Shown here: positions 24,540 to 35,675 of the stretch, one piece after another
How positions within the stretch are numbered: position 1 is the first letter of the stretch
How the letters are laid out: every line of letters starts with the position of its first letter
Origin: Manihot esculenta
Lineage: Eukaryota > Streptophyta > Magnoliopsida > Malpighiales > Euphorbiaceae
Direction of reading: 5' to 3'
Length of the DNA: 64,000 nucleotides
Assembly (NCBI RefSeq): GCF_001659605.2
Contig: NC_035162.2
Location: 24,656,161-24,720,160, forward strand
Position numbers and translations under genes: made by a program
Notes under the pieces: model-generated
What the model saw: the letters and a program-made list of their open reading frames with translations, nothing else
What the model was told of the DNA's origin: nothing
The model's database searches: none

Positions 24540-25470
24540 TTCATCTTCAATCTGTTCAGACGTTGTTGTTATAAATAATGCCTTAGCATCCCATTCATCT
24601 TCGCTTTTAGAAGCAGCCACGTTACTCTCCACCGACTTTTCCTTTGACCAACAAGTTTTTGCCATGTGACCCTTCTTCTCGCAATTGTAGCAGTTCCCTT
24701 CAAACTTTTTGCCATTGTCTTGATTCTTCGAAGCTCCCCCTGCACGAACGCTCCCTTCGCCTTGATGACTTCTTGCCTTGTCATCATTCTTTTTGAATCT
24801 ACCGGTGGCATGCTGCTTGGAATTCCACCTGCCTCTATTGGCATAGAGTGCCTCTTCTTCCTTCTTCAACGAGACTCCTCCCATTTGCTTAGCTAAGGCT
24901 TCTTGACTAGCTAGCAAATTTTCGAATTCTACAAGCGACGGTTGAGTTTGCCATCCTTGTATGGCAGCAACGAAACTCCTGAATTCTGGCTTCAACCCAT
25001 GGATGATGATTCGCTTCATCCTCGTATCACCAATAAGAGCCTCTGGATCCAACTCAGAAATCTCCCGGCATAGCGTCTTTACTTTATGAAAGTACTGTGC
25101 GACCGTCATGTCGCGTTGTGCCACCGACAGCAACTCACTCTCTAAAAGTTGGAGCTTCGTATCGTTCTTCTTTGAGAACAGCTTGGCGAACGTATCCCAA
25201 GCTTCCTTCGGAGTTTTGGCATCACGTATATGCTCTAGCACATCTTCTTCGACTGTGGTCTTCAAGGCGAACATCGCTTTACCCGCTTTAATTCTCCACT
25301 TCCGTAAGATACCATTCGTGTCTTCTGCTTCTGGCGACGTAACCTCATTTCCATTTACTACTTCCCACAAGTCTTGGCCTTGCAAGTACGACATCATGCA
25401 TGTAGACCAAGAATTGTAGTTTTGGTTGTTGAGTTTCTTTGATTCCACCAACCACTTGAAGATCGCCCAT
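24540..25470 (-). pseudogene. gag: Copia gag
   Basis: The likely original start is ATG at 25470-25468 (MGDLQVVGG). One extra A near 25435 shifts the frame, so the long open frame (KKLNNQNYNSW onward) has no ATG of its own. It contains the UBN2/gag domain (WSTCMMSYLQGQDLWEVV) and a CCHC knuckle CYNCEKKGHMAKTCW near 24695-24655. It ends at TGA 24539-24537, where the repeat context (DEWDAKAL earlier, DE-stop-DAEAL here) shows that a Trp codon became a stop. A short internal duplication (TTTSEQI and ATTSEQI) follows. Gag forms the particle shell and binds RNA. Confidence 0.93.
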
Positions 25471-25553
25471 CCTGACAGCGCAACTTGTCTTCAAACACGA
25501 CGCCTACTGATGCTGACCCACGAAACTAATATAGAGTGCCCAGGAGAAACCTT

Positions 25554-25565
25554 GCTCTGATACCA
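25554..25565 (-). other. Copia primer binding site
   Basis: On the coding strand TGGTATCAGAGC, complementary to the 3' end of initiator Met tRNA, three bases after the 5' LTR. Confidence 0.9.
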
Positions 25566-25568
25566 GAT

Positions 25569-25966
25569 TGTTGAACAAAGAGCTGACAAACGACAAGAAG
25601 AAAGACAAAAAAGAAAGAATATATAACTCACAAAACAGGAGGAATAAAGCTGCGAAGGAGATTATATATTATTCAATGAAATGACTGCCTATTTATAGGC
25701 TTACAAAAGACACGTTGCACCAACATTTTACTGAGTCATAGGAACGTGGCAAAACAGATTCACTATCAACTAAAGAATCGGTAACAGCAAAACGACTAGG
25801 TAACTAAAGCTAGCTAATAATTCGGTAGACCACTAAGCCATTAGCTAATAATTCGGTAGACCACTAAGCCATTAGCTAACAAATAAATAAATAAATAAAA
25901 GAAGATGGTAATAAGCTTGGTCAACAAATGACCACGTGTTGGTGGCTGGTGTTGATATCTTCAATA
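25569..25966 (-). repeat. Copia 5' LTR with internal 31-bp duplication
   Basis: 398 bp. The 31-bp unit starting GCTAATAATTCGG is present twice in tandem (25813-25843 and 25844-25874) but once in the 3' LTR, which explains the whole 31-bp length difference. A TATA-type sequence CCTATAAATAGG (25699-25688, - strand) is the likely promoter. Confidence 0.95.
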
Positions 25967-25971
25967 ATAAG

Positions 25972-26419
25972 TCCTTAAAATTATTGAAAAAATATGACAG
26001 AAGAATAAAATCCGAATCGTGTTAGATATTATCTTTAAAGATTTATTTTGTAATTCCCCAGTATCAAACAGATTCTTCTGAAATTTTAATTTCTATGGTT
26101 AAAATAATAAAAATTTATCTTTAATTTATAATCCAGCAGAAAGCATAAAGGAAAAAATGAAAAAAGTAGAAAATATGAATAATTTTCTTTGAGAAAATAC
26201 ATGTTATTTATAGTGAAAAAAATAATTATTGTAAACTGTTGTAAAAATCTTGAAATAATATAATAAAATCATAATGGTATATAATATTAAATTTAAATAT
26301 CAAATTTGTAACGGTAAAAAATTTTATAAATAAAATTTTCAACAACCATAAAATTTTTTAAATTCTAAATTTATTATATAACAGATAGTAGTTAAATAAA
26401 TCACATGATAAATAATATA
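25972..26419. other. AT-rich spacer
   Basis: AT-rich sequence on the far side of the copia element. I see nothing further in it. Confidence 0.5.
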
Positions 26420-26800
26420 AGTTTTTCCAGTTCTTTAGATATATCTGCCAAGACTAAAGTGAGAATGGAAATGGAAAATTTATTCAGCTGAAAGAAAAGG
26501 TTCAAATTTTACTTTAGATAAAGAAATGAAGCTCATTGATGTTTTCTTTATTCCAAAGCTTGATTATATACTTATTGTTGCTCAAATGATGAAGAAGGAA
26601 TATTCTATGGTATTTAAAAAATACTTTTATTCTATTTATGACTATAATTATAGGATTGGTGATGCAAGATTAGAAAACCTTTTTTTTTTAAATTTGGGAG
26701 ATAATTTAATGATGGAGTTGATAATGAATAAAATAAAATTTCAAACTTATAAAATTGATTTTGCTGATATTGAAATTTAAGAAGGTCGAAGCAGAGTATC
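26420..26800 (+). pseudogene. Decayed Ty1/copia protease to GAG-pre-integrase remnant
   Basis: Across a frameshift near 26468 the + strand reads KVRMGNGKFIQLKEK and then, from 26526, LIDVFFIPKLDYILIVAQMM, EYSMVFKKYF and LFFLNLGDN. This matches the copia stretch between protease and GAG-pre-integrase (usual D-V-x-Y/F-V-P-x-L, L-S-V-x-Q-L, F-P-L-N). It lacks LTRs and everything downstream. It is older than, and oriented opposite to, the nearby copia element. Confidence 0.75.
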
Positions 26801-28199
26801 TATTTTTGATATTATTGTGATCGTTAAAGTCTTAAAATTAAATGGTTACTGCAATGAAATTAAAATAGAGTTCAAGAATGCTAAATCAGATGCAAAATTC
26901 TAAATGAGAATGCTAAAAAAATGATTGTTACCTCAAGAGCAAAAGTTATTTGGTATGGAAAAAAAAAACCAAGTACATTGGATTGTTGTTATATTCATTC
27001 AAAATTCCCAGCTTGAAGAATCTCTTTGAGATGGCGACCTCATTGCTGGCATGCATCTGAATCCTCTTGAAGCTCAAATGTCTTAGCAGCAAAATCACAT
27101 CATACACCTTTAATCAAAACTAGTACCGGACCCTATGAACCCATCCTGCAGAAGGTCAAAGAGAAAGTTCAAAGAATAATCAGAGTTTAAGAAACAAAAC
27201 ACCCAATAATAAACAGTGCCAAGGACAAGACATACGACTCCAAACAAAAGACAACTGTTCATTTAACTACTTTTCCACGTTGTCAAGCCCACATAGCTCC
27301 TTCGCGAGTACTCTTAGTATTTTTACATTCCATCACTGTCCCTTAATTAATAATTTCTTTATAAGTACCGCTATAATTTTTGAACTGCAATCATTTTACA
27401 TTTAAAATTTCTTTAATTGAAATTTTATGAATTTTAATGATCTTACTAAAGATATACTGATGAACCGCTTTGGAACTAGGCAAATAAATAAGCATATATG
27501 TGCCAAAATGCCACTTCAAGTCAAAGCATAAAACAAGTGGATTTTTTAAGTTGATATGGTTCTGGTATTCTTTTTCAATGAGATTGTCTTTCGAATGTGT
27601 AGTAATAGAATATTATTATTTCTACAGGACAAAATGTTGTACTACTAGAATTTGGTCTGGTTATGATCAATTCGGCACATGGCTAATTGGTGCTGAAAAT
27701 GGGTTCGGTGTCAGAGCTTGGTTTGCGTTTATATGGTGGCTCCATCACTATAATATATTGAAAAAGTTATGGGTCCACTTTTCTTTTTGGTGCTTATGGG
27801 TTTGTATATGTTTTGGGATGTTGAGCTTATGTTTTTAGTGTTTAATTACATGCTATATAATTAAAAAATAAAATAATATAATATGTTCATAAAAAATTAT
27901 TAATAAAATATTCTTTTTTTGATATTAAAAATTTAAAATTATTTGCATTTTTAAAATGGATTTAGGAATTGTAACCCTATACGTATAAATTACAATTTAG
28001 AAATATACCTAAAATAAAAATTATTTAAAATAAATAGAAATTAAAGTCGAAATTTAATTTTGCGTATAATTCTTAAACATCAAACAGGTTATTTTTTTTT
28101 TATTTGTTTTCTATTAACATGTCTAAACTGGAATCAACAACCCTAAGATTTATTACATATTTATTACCTCATATAATTGCTTTTAGGATTGTACAATCG
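26801..28199. other. Spacer, no supported gene
   Basis: Mixed to AT-rich sequence. The frame at 27500-27838 (112 codons, rich in Trp, Phe and Cys) shows no domain and is probably chance. Confidence 0.5.
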
Positions 28200-28702
28200 A
28201 TGAATTTGGTTCTGAATCGAATCAAATTAAAAAACTAAAAATTAAATTGTAAAAATATTAAAAATCAAAAAATCGATTATAAAAATATAATCGAATCGAA
28301 TTGAACTGATAAAAATCAATTCAATTCATTTCAATTCGATTCAAATTGAAATCTATAATTTTTTTAATTTTTTACTTTTAATTTTAGTAGAATAATTTAA
28401 TAAATATTTCACATAAATTTACCAATAAATATTATCTAAATACATAATAATAATATTTAAAAAATTTATAAAAATTCATGTAAAATTTAAAAATATGTAT
28501 AAAATTAATATTTTATATAATAAAAATATGTATAAAATTGGTTATTCGGTTTATCAGTTATTTAACACATTTAAATCAAACTGAACTGAAAACCAAATAA
28601 GTTAGAAAATATTAATCGAACCGAATCGAATATTTTGATTAATCAAATTATTAAATCGAAATTAATTAGTTGAATTTGATTTTTCGGTTCAAACCGATTT
28701 AT
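28200..28702. repeat. MITE-like element with AATCGAACCG-type imperfect inverted ends
   Basis: The left end (TTTGGTTCTGAATCGAATC...) and the right end, read in reverse complement (TCGGTTTGAACCGAAAAATC...), are imperfect inverted repeats around an AT-rich, non-coding middle. Motifs such as GAATCGAA and CGGTT recur throughout. The ends and target duplication are not resolved. Confidence 0.4.
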
Positions 28703-31130
28703 GCTCTCCCCCAATTGCTTTTAGCGGCAGAGGGAAGAGGCGGGTGGGAACGTGGCTCCCCAAACCTTCCTAATCCACCTTACACACACATATTTATTTT
28801 TCATTGTATATTTAATAAGTTTTTATAATATTGATTTTTTTAATTATACTTAAATTATTATGGTATTTTTAAAATAGATAATATTGATATTCTTTCAAAA
28901 TTTATAAAAATATTATAATCATTTTTCTTAATTCACTGAAAAAAACTCGATTTTATTTAACATTTTAATTTAAATATTTAAATTTTAAATGAATTAGACA
29001 ATTCTAATTTTCACTAATTTTTAAAAAATTAAAGTATACAAATTTAAATGAAATGATAAATATAATATTTATTATTATTTAAATGTAAACTAATTTACAT
29101 ATAAAAATAATATTATTTATATTTATTATAATTAATTAATATATTTAATTTTAAAAATAATAATAATCTAACTATGTATATCAAAGTTCCCACATGGATT
29201 TAGTTTTTCAGTAATAATGATAAAGATTTTATATCATACCTATTATCTTTAATTATTGCATATGTTGCTAATTTTGAATTAAATTATAAAATATTAATAA
29301 TTATTATAATAAAATAAAATTTATCATGAATTATATATTTAATAATTAAATTAATTATTTTTAATTTTAATTTTAAAAATTAATCAAATTTATATTTAAA
29401 TGTAAGCTTTACGTTAATTTATTTAAAATTTAAACTTTAAAATTAAAATACAAACGTTATATTTTTTCGGTCAATCAATCTTTTTTTAAAGTAATTTTAT
29501 ACATAATATTAATCTTAAAAAAGATTATTTCATGAGATCATTTTTTAATTATTCAAATCAACTATATATATATATATATAATAAAATTAGCCAATTATAA
29601 TACAAAAAATTTGTATTTAATAATATAAAAATAATTATATAAAATTAAACCCAACTGATTATTCAATCTAGTTTAATCTAGACCTGACCTCTGAAAAAAA
29701 TATTATGCTAAATACTAGAGCTTGGTCTTAAGACCTCTTTGAATAATTTATACATCTCTCACCACCAAAATCATCTTAAATACTTATTACAATATTACAA
29801 TAAATTATATATCTTTAATTTATATTTATATAAACAATTATTAATTTATAAATAGTCATTATAAAAATAAAAATAGGATTTAAATAAGCAGAAATAACTC
29901 TTTTAAATCTTGGTAAACTAAAAAAAGTTAGATTTAAAAATAAAAATTATAACTTTAATTTTAATTTTTTAGAAATTTAATAAAAAATTAAAATAATTTC
30001 TACATATTATTTTAATTATTTTCATAAATATAACTAATTTAATGTAAAAATTAAAAATAAAATATATTTTGTATATTATTTTAACTCTTTTTTTTTAAAT
30101 GTGAGTATTTTAAATTATGTATTAATTTAAATTTTTTTTATCAATGTGATTAATTTTAGTTTTATAGAAATTAAAAAATTATTGCATCTGAAATAATTAC
30201 AGAAAAATAAAGTAATATACTTGTAAAATATATTACAGGTGTAAAAATGTGATTAATTTTTAATTTTTTAAAAATTAAAAAATAAAAATAAAATAATTAA
30301 ATTGAGATATTACATCCTAATAATAATAGAGATATAAAAAAATTTAATTACTATTATATTTAAACTAAAATTAAAAATAAAACAAAATAAAATTAGAATT
30401 TAAGATATTTATATGAATATAAAATAATTATTTATTGATTAATCAATAAAAAATATATATAAATTGAATAAAATATTCAAACCAATCCAAAATAACTATT
30501 TAATCAAACACCCGCTATTAGTTAAACTCTAGAACGATCTGATTAAATCTCAAATGGTTAACTTTTTACTATCATATATTCAATCACGTTTTAAAATATT
30601 GATGAGAATATGTAATTAATTGTTTTGACTTCAATTGGAATAGAATGGAAATTGATTTTTTTTATTTTTAAATTGAATTGAAATTAATTTTTTTTTACTT
30701 CAAATCAAATCAAATTAAATTTATTTATTTCTATTTTAAACCATATTTGATTGTTTTAATTTAAAATTAAATTAAATCACTATAAGCTAAATAATTATTT
30801 TTAAAAAAAATAAATTAAAGTTATATGTAAATCAAATCTAACTAAAAAAATAAATTGGGATAAAAAATTTATTTTTAAAATAAATTAAAATCAAATTAAT
30901 TTATAAAAATTCAAATCAACTAACAAACAATTGAAACGGTTAATAAAAAAATCAAATTGAAAAATTAAATTAAATTAGTCTATTTAAAATATAGAAACAT
31001 AATTTTTTAAATTAATATAGAATTTAAATTTTTCATACTTTGGTCATACAATTTTTACACTTATATAATTAGAAGACACTTATATTTTGTATATGGAGAT
31101 TTTTTTTTAAAGTAAAATTATTAATTGTAT
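28703..31130. other. Very AT-rich intergenic DNA
   Basis: Long AT-rich stretch with a TA run at about 29558-29581 and many A/T homopolymers. I see no gene or element end. Confidence 0.6.
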
Positions 31131-31136
31131 TAATAA

Positions 31137-31620
31137 AATTTCATCAAATAAGGAGGTATATCATCTCAAACAGAGAAACGATCATACAGTCTCTCTAGCC
31201 AAAATATGAGCAGTTAGAGTGAAATGACGATAAACTTATCTAACAGAAATATCAGTTTTAAAATCTAATAAAAATTTACAATCATTCAAAATTAAACCCA
31301 ATTCAGAAATGTCTAAATGTGTAGACCAAAAAGTTTGAATTACCTACAAACAGTCCATAAGAATGCAGTCATTAAAAGGCAAAAATTTCGTCGCAAAGAG
31401 CAAACAGTGACGGAGAGCTAAAGTTTCAATAATTACCTGTGTACCATTACCTTCCGAGAAACCAGAAACACCTCGTTGAAATATACTTTCAGAGTTTTTC
31501 ACAACAAAACCATAGCCAATAAAATTTTAAACTTGAAACAAAACCCTATCAACTTGATAAAACCAACTGAAATTGTCCAAATTTAAAAATAACGAACGAA
31601 TTTGGGGAGGAATGGATTCA
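31137..31620 (-). pseudogene. Decayed RNase H domain (RVT_3 type, LINE-associated)
   Basis: The - strand reads IGYGFVVKNSESIFQRGVSG, then ETLALRHCLLFA, DCILMDC, SELGLILNDCKFLLDF and, across stops, VYRHFTLTAHILARE. This is the order of the plant RNase H-like domain found at the end of LINE open reading frames (GFGFVIRDS, EAEALALREAL, ESDC, IIEDCRRLL, V-R-x-A-N-x-x-AH-x-LAR). Several stops and drifted residues show old decay. The RT part is not seen. A free-standing RVT_3 host gene is possible but less likely given the stops. Confidence 0.75.
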
Positions 31621-31720
31621 GGATCACAAGTACGGTTGGAGAAATAAAACAAGTTCTTGCCCTGATATAAAGTAGCAGTAGTATTTTCATGCAAAGTACC
31701 GGCGCGGTTAGCAGTTTCCT

Positions 31721-31870
31721 AATTCAAAATATGATGCATGACGTATCAAGAGATTTTTATCTAGGAGAAAATTATATACCAACATATATTTTTTCTAATC
31801 CAAAATATGATGTATGACATATCAGGAGATTTTTATCTAGGAAAAAAATTATATACCGACATATATTTTA
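31721..31870. repeat. Two-copy ~75-bp tandem repeat
   Basis: 31721-31795 and 31797-31870 are near-identical units beginning AATNCAAAATATGATG and ending ACATATATTTT. Confidence 0.85.
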
Positions 31871-32699
31871 AAGCGTCAATATATAATCAAAATCCGATAA
31901 CTCTTATAATTTATGTTGGAAAATATTTATATTTATATAATTTGTAAACACTTGTATATTGCATCGGCAATTTTTATTGCGATATATTGCGGTTTATGTA
32001 TATAATTTTAATCACAATTAAAATATAAAATAATTATAAAATAAGAAATTAATTTTAAAAAATAATAATCAAGACATTTTACTATTTATTTGTTTAGTAC
32101 ATTAAAGTATTAAAATGATAATTATAATTAGGGGTATTTTCTAGTTATATATGGTGCCTATAAGAATTTAAACATAAAATATTTTTATGTAAATCTCAAA
32201 TTTCTTATATATTAGTTTTAAAATATAAAACCAACCCTTTTTATGAAGTTATAATGAAATTTTATTAAAAAAATATATTATATATTATACACGTTTTTAA
32301 AATTTCTTTTTTTTTTGTAAATGAATAAATCAATTGAAAACAATTAATAGCATACTATTCCATATTATATGTTGACCCTTTAAAAATAATTTTGTAATTC
32401 TGTCTTGGTTGCTTTGCTATCCTCTAAAATCTCACAAGTAACTCTGCTACAAATAAAACTTCTTCAACTTTATATTCATGCATTTATGCTCTAGAGCATA
32501 CTAAATTTGAACTGATGATGAAAGTTATTTATGCACAAAAGAGTACTGCTGATTTGTGAATGTGACCAAATGGGATTAGCATGAGTTTGTTTCCCTTTTC
32601 TATATTTGCATAATCCTCATATAGCCATTTCACATTAGTTGTATATGAATTTAGAAAGTTATATGTAATAACTAGCTCAAGAAAATAAATCATTATAAA
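31871..32699. other. AT-rich spacer
   Basis: I see nothing identifiable here. Confidence 0.5.
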
Positions 32700-34510
32700 A
32701 ATCTATTCGGAATAATAATGAATATGAATAATAAATTTAAATTTGTTATAAATTAATAACAGATTAGTGATGGATTTTGTGTTCTGTTACTAATTTTTAT
32801 CATTTAGTAACGGAGTAATAAATCTATTATTAAATTTTTTAATAAAATTATTTATAAATTTAATAACTGATTTTAAAATTCTTTATAAATCCATATTAAC
32901 AAAAAATTAATAATGAATTTCAATCCATTAATAAATTTATTGCTAAATCGATTACTAAATAAATAAATTATTTAAGTAATAAATCAATAAAATAATAACA
33001 GATTTAATAATGAAATGCAATCTATTATAAAAATAATAATGGATTTAATATGTTCGAATTTTTTTGAATAAAAAACTAATTTTTATTTATTTAAAATTTC
33101 ATACTTTCTTTTTAATTTAATATCAGGCATGATTCGCTACTACATCCATTATTAATTCAAAAATTAATAACGAATTTTGTAATTCATTACTAAATTTTAA
33201 AGAAAAAATATCACACTTTTATTTTAAAATTTCGTACTTTTGCTTTTTAATTTATTAAAAAAAATTTACAACTGAATTAATTATTAATCTTCGTACTTTT
33301 GCTTTTTAATTTATTAAAAAAAATTTACTACTGAATTAATTATTAATCTAAAAATTAGTAACGAAGTAAGAAATTCTTTATTAAAATTTAGAGAATAATA
33401 CCAACTTTTACTTTTATTTACCTATATATTTTTTTTAAATTTAATAATAAATTCAATTCATTATTAATTCACGAATTTATATATTTATATACCTTATCTT
33501 TCTTCATTCATTTTCTTTTTCCTCTTTTCTCTTCGTTACTTTATTTTTCTCTTATTTTTTTAACTCATTATTCACTATATTTTTTTCTTCCATTTCCTTT
33601 CATTTTATTCCATTTTTTCTTCAATTTTCTACCATTATTAATCTTTCTTTTATCTCTTAATTTTTATTTCATTTTCTTTATTTTCTCTCATATTACTTTT
33701 TTTTCTTTCATTTTCTTCTATTTTATCTTGTACTTTCTATCATTTTCTTTTTTTTTTTTCATTTTCTTTTCTTTCTCTCATATTCTCTAACTTTTTTCTT
33801 TGGTTCTTTTTTATTTTATTCTATTTTCTTAATTTCCTCTTCATTTTTCTCTCACTTTCTTCCATTTTGTTTTTTTCCCTCTTTTTTCTTTCCTTTTTCT
33901 CATTTTCTTACCATTATTTTAATTTTCTCTTCATTTTTATCATTATTTTCTTCTATTTTTTTCTTATTTTCTCTTTTATATCTCATTTTCTTTCATTCTC
34001 TCATTTTTTTATTTTCTTAGATTTTTCTCATGTAATTTTATAATAATTTTCTCATAAAATTAATAAAATTTAAAATATTAAAGTTAATATTTAATGAAAA
34101 ATATAATAAAAAATTAATAATTTATCATGATTAAATTAATATTTAATATAAAATATAATAAAATAAATTAATAGTTTAATATAATTTTTTATTTTTTAAA
34201 AAATTAATAACAAATTTAATAACGAAATATAGTTTCAATATTTTTTTTATTTTTTATTTTATCAAGTAGTAACGGATTTCTATCCATTACTAAATTTAGT
34301 AACATATTTAATTTTTATATATTTTTATTTTTTAAATTTTTATCAAATTTATAATGAATTTTGAATTCGTTACTAAATTTCATTATAAATCTGTTACAAA
34401 ATTAATAACGGATTGATAATCTATTAATGCAATGAGGTTCATAATAATGTATTTTTCATTAATTAGTAATGAAAAAATCTGTTACTAATTCAGAAAAATC
34501 TTGCAATGAA
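32700..34510. repeat. Repeat block rich in TAGTAACGGAT-like motifs around a pyrimidine tract
   Basis: Variants of TAGTAACGGAT and its complement (ATCCGTTACTA, often with AATAACGGA or CATTACTAAAT) recur in both orientations over 32740-33480 and 34200-34510. Between them is a ~540-base T/C-rich tract (about 33490-34025). Dense subterminal repeats in both orientations are typical of DNA transposons (CACTA or MULE types) but I found no terminal inverted repeat or transposase. There is also a short direct repeat, TTCGTACTTTTGCTTTTTAA, near 33235 and 33292. Confidence 0.5.
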
Positions 34511-34859
34511 TTGTACAAAATTAATGAGTATGCAGTGAAAGAATTATCCGTGGGATTAAGGTATTCTCTTTATGATAGATTCTTTCCTATAAGATTTCGG
34601 TCAAATAGATAACTTGGCTCCTTACTTTTATACAAGAAGTTAATAAGTTAATCTCTGAGTTTTTAACTTTTGATATCTGATTTTTACCAAAAAAAAAAGT
34701 AACTATTCAATTTCTAAAACTTTATAAAATAAAACTATTTAACATCTAAAAATTCTAAAGATATATAACTCATATCTATATATAAGTTTTAAATGGTTAT
34801 TAATATTGCTGAGATTAGATTAATGACATGGCTGGAATGGAGCTGTGTTGCGATTAGTT

Positions 34860-35675
34860 AGAACCTACAAAAGAGGAAGCGTGGGGTGGTGGTGGGTGCC
34901 AACGGCAGTCATTCCGATGTTCAAGTCAGTATTCTGAAGAATAGAGAGAAAGTAATGGACTACTTAGAGCTTGAGTAGTATTAGAGATAACGTACATTTG
35001 TCTCTGTAATTGCTCCCCTTTTATATTGTAAGAAAATGGAGATAAACATATCATTTTCTAAGAATTTGACGATGATATGGATGGCTACTTGATAAGGGAC
35101 ATCGTTAGCTAATAAGTTGGTAATCCCGCAATCTCAAGTGAGACGGGAGTGTGCCTAATAACAATAACTCTATGCCAAGACCCAGTCTATTGAGGCAAGG
35201 CGAGCCATGACGATAATCCGGGTGTTAAAGTATCTGAGTCTCCCTTTTCTTAGGCAGGACCGTATTTCTCACTCATCAGATCCTTGCCACGTAACCCCTG
35301 TTTTATGGTGACAACTTATAGCTTACTTTGGACGAATGTTATATAACATCAGAGGTCCCCCACTAGTCTTTGTTTATTTAGATTTGAAGAGAACATTCTT
35401 TACCGAGGTCTAAGACACGTGGCCTTTGGGGATTGGCTCCTTGCTACCCATATCGCTTCGCGTACTGACCTTTTTTATAGGTGTTGCGATGTTTATTGTG
35501 CCGCATTTAATGCCTGTCATCGAAACCACCTTTATAAAGGTCCATCATCTTCTCCAAGCATCTCTTTTGTATTTTTTTGCAAATTCTTTTTTCAAAGGAA
35601 TTCACTCTTGCAACTCCCTTCTTGCTTCTGTTAAAGTCCTTGCTTGTTTTACGATAACTTTATTATCCTTTTAAT
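34860..35675 (+). promoter_or_regulatory. LTR-like leader and promoter region of an old element
   Basis: GC-richer sequence precedes the pseudogene at 35676. CTTTATAAAGG near 35529-35539 is a good TATA box, placed about 140 bases before the ATG. The region resembles the U3/leader of an LTR element, but I cannot identify the LTR borders. Confidence 0.4.

Larger units (their letters stand above)
20993..25966 (-). mobile_element. Ty1/copia retrotransposon, nearly complete, coding frame broken
   Basis: 4,974 bp with LTRs at 20993-21359 (3') and 25569-25966 (5') and perfect 5-bp target duplications ATAAG (20988-20992 and 25967-25971). Coding order on the - strand is gag, protease, integrase, RT, RNase H, which defines copia. 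On the coding strand the LTR begins TATTGAAG and ends CAACA, so the usual TG start is TA here; the polypurine tract and TSDs fix this boundary. The LTRs differ by about three substitutions plus one 31-bp duplication, so the insertion is recent, yet the frame already carries several stops. Clade not assigned. Confidence 0.95.

Noticed and set aside
26526..26780. 84-codon frame as an independent gene
   Set aside because: It aligns with copia protease/GAG-pre-integrase motifs and continues upstream in another frame, so it is a transposon remnant.
27500..27838. 112-codon frame rich in Trp, Phe and Cys
   Set aside because: No domain, atypical composition, no promoter or splice context; likely chance.
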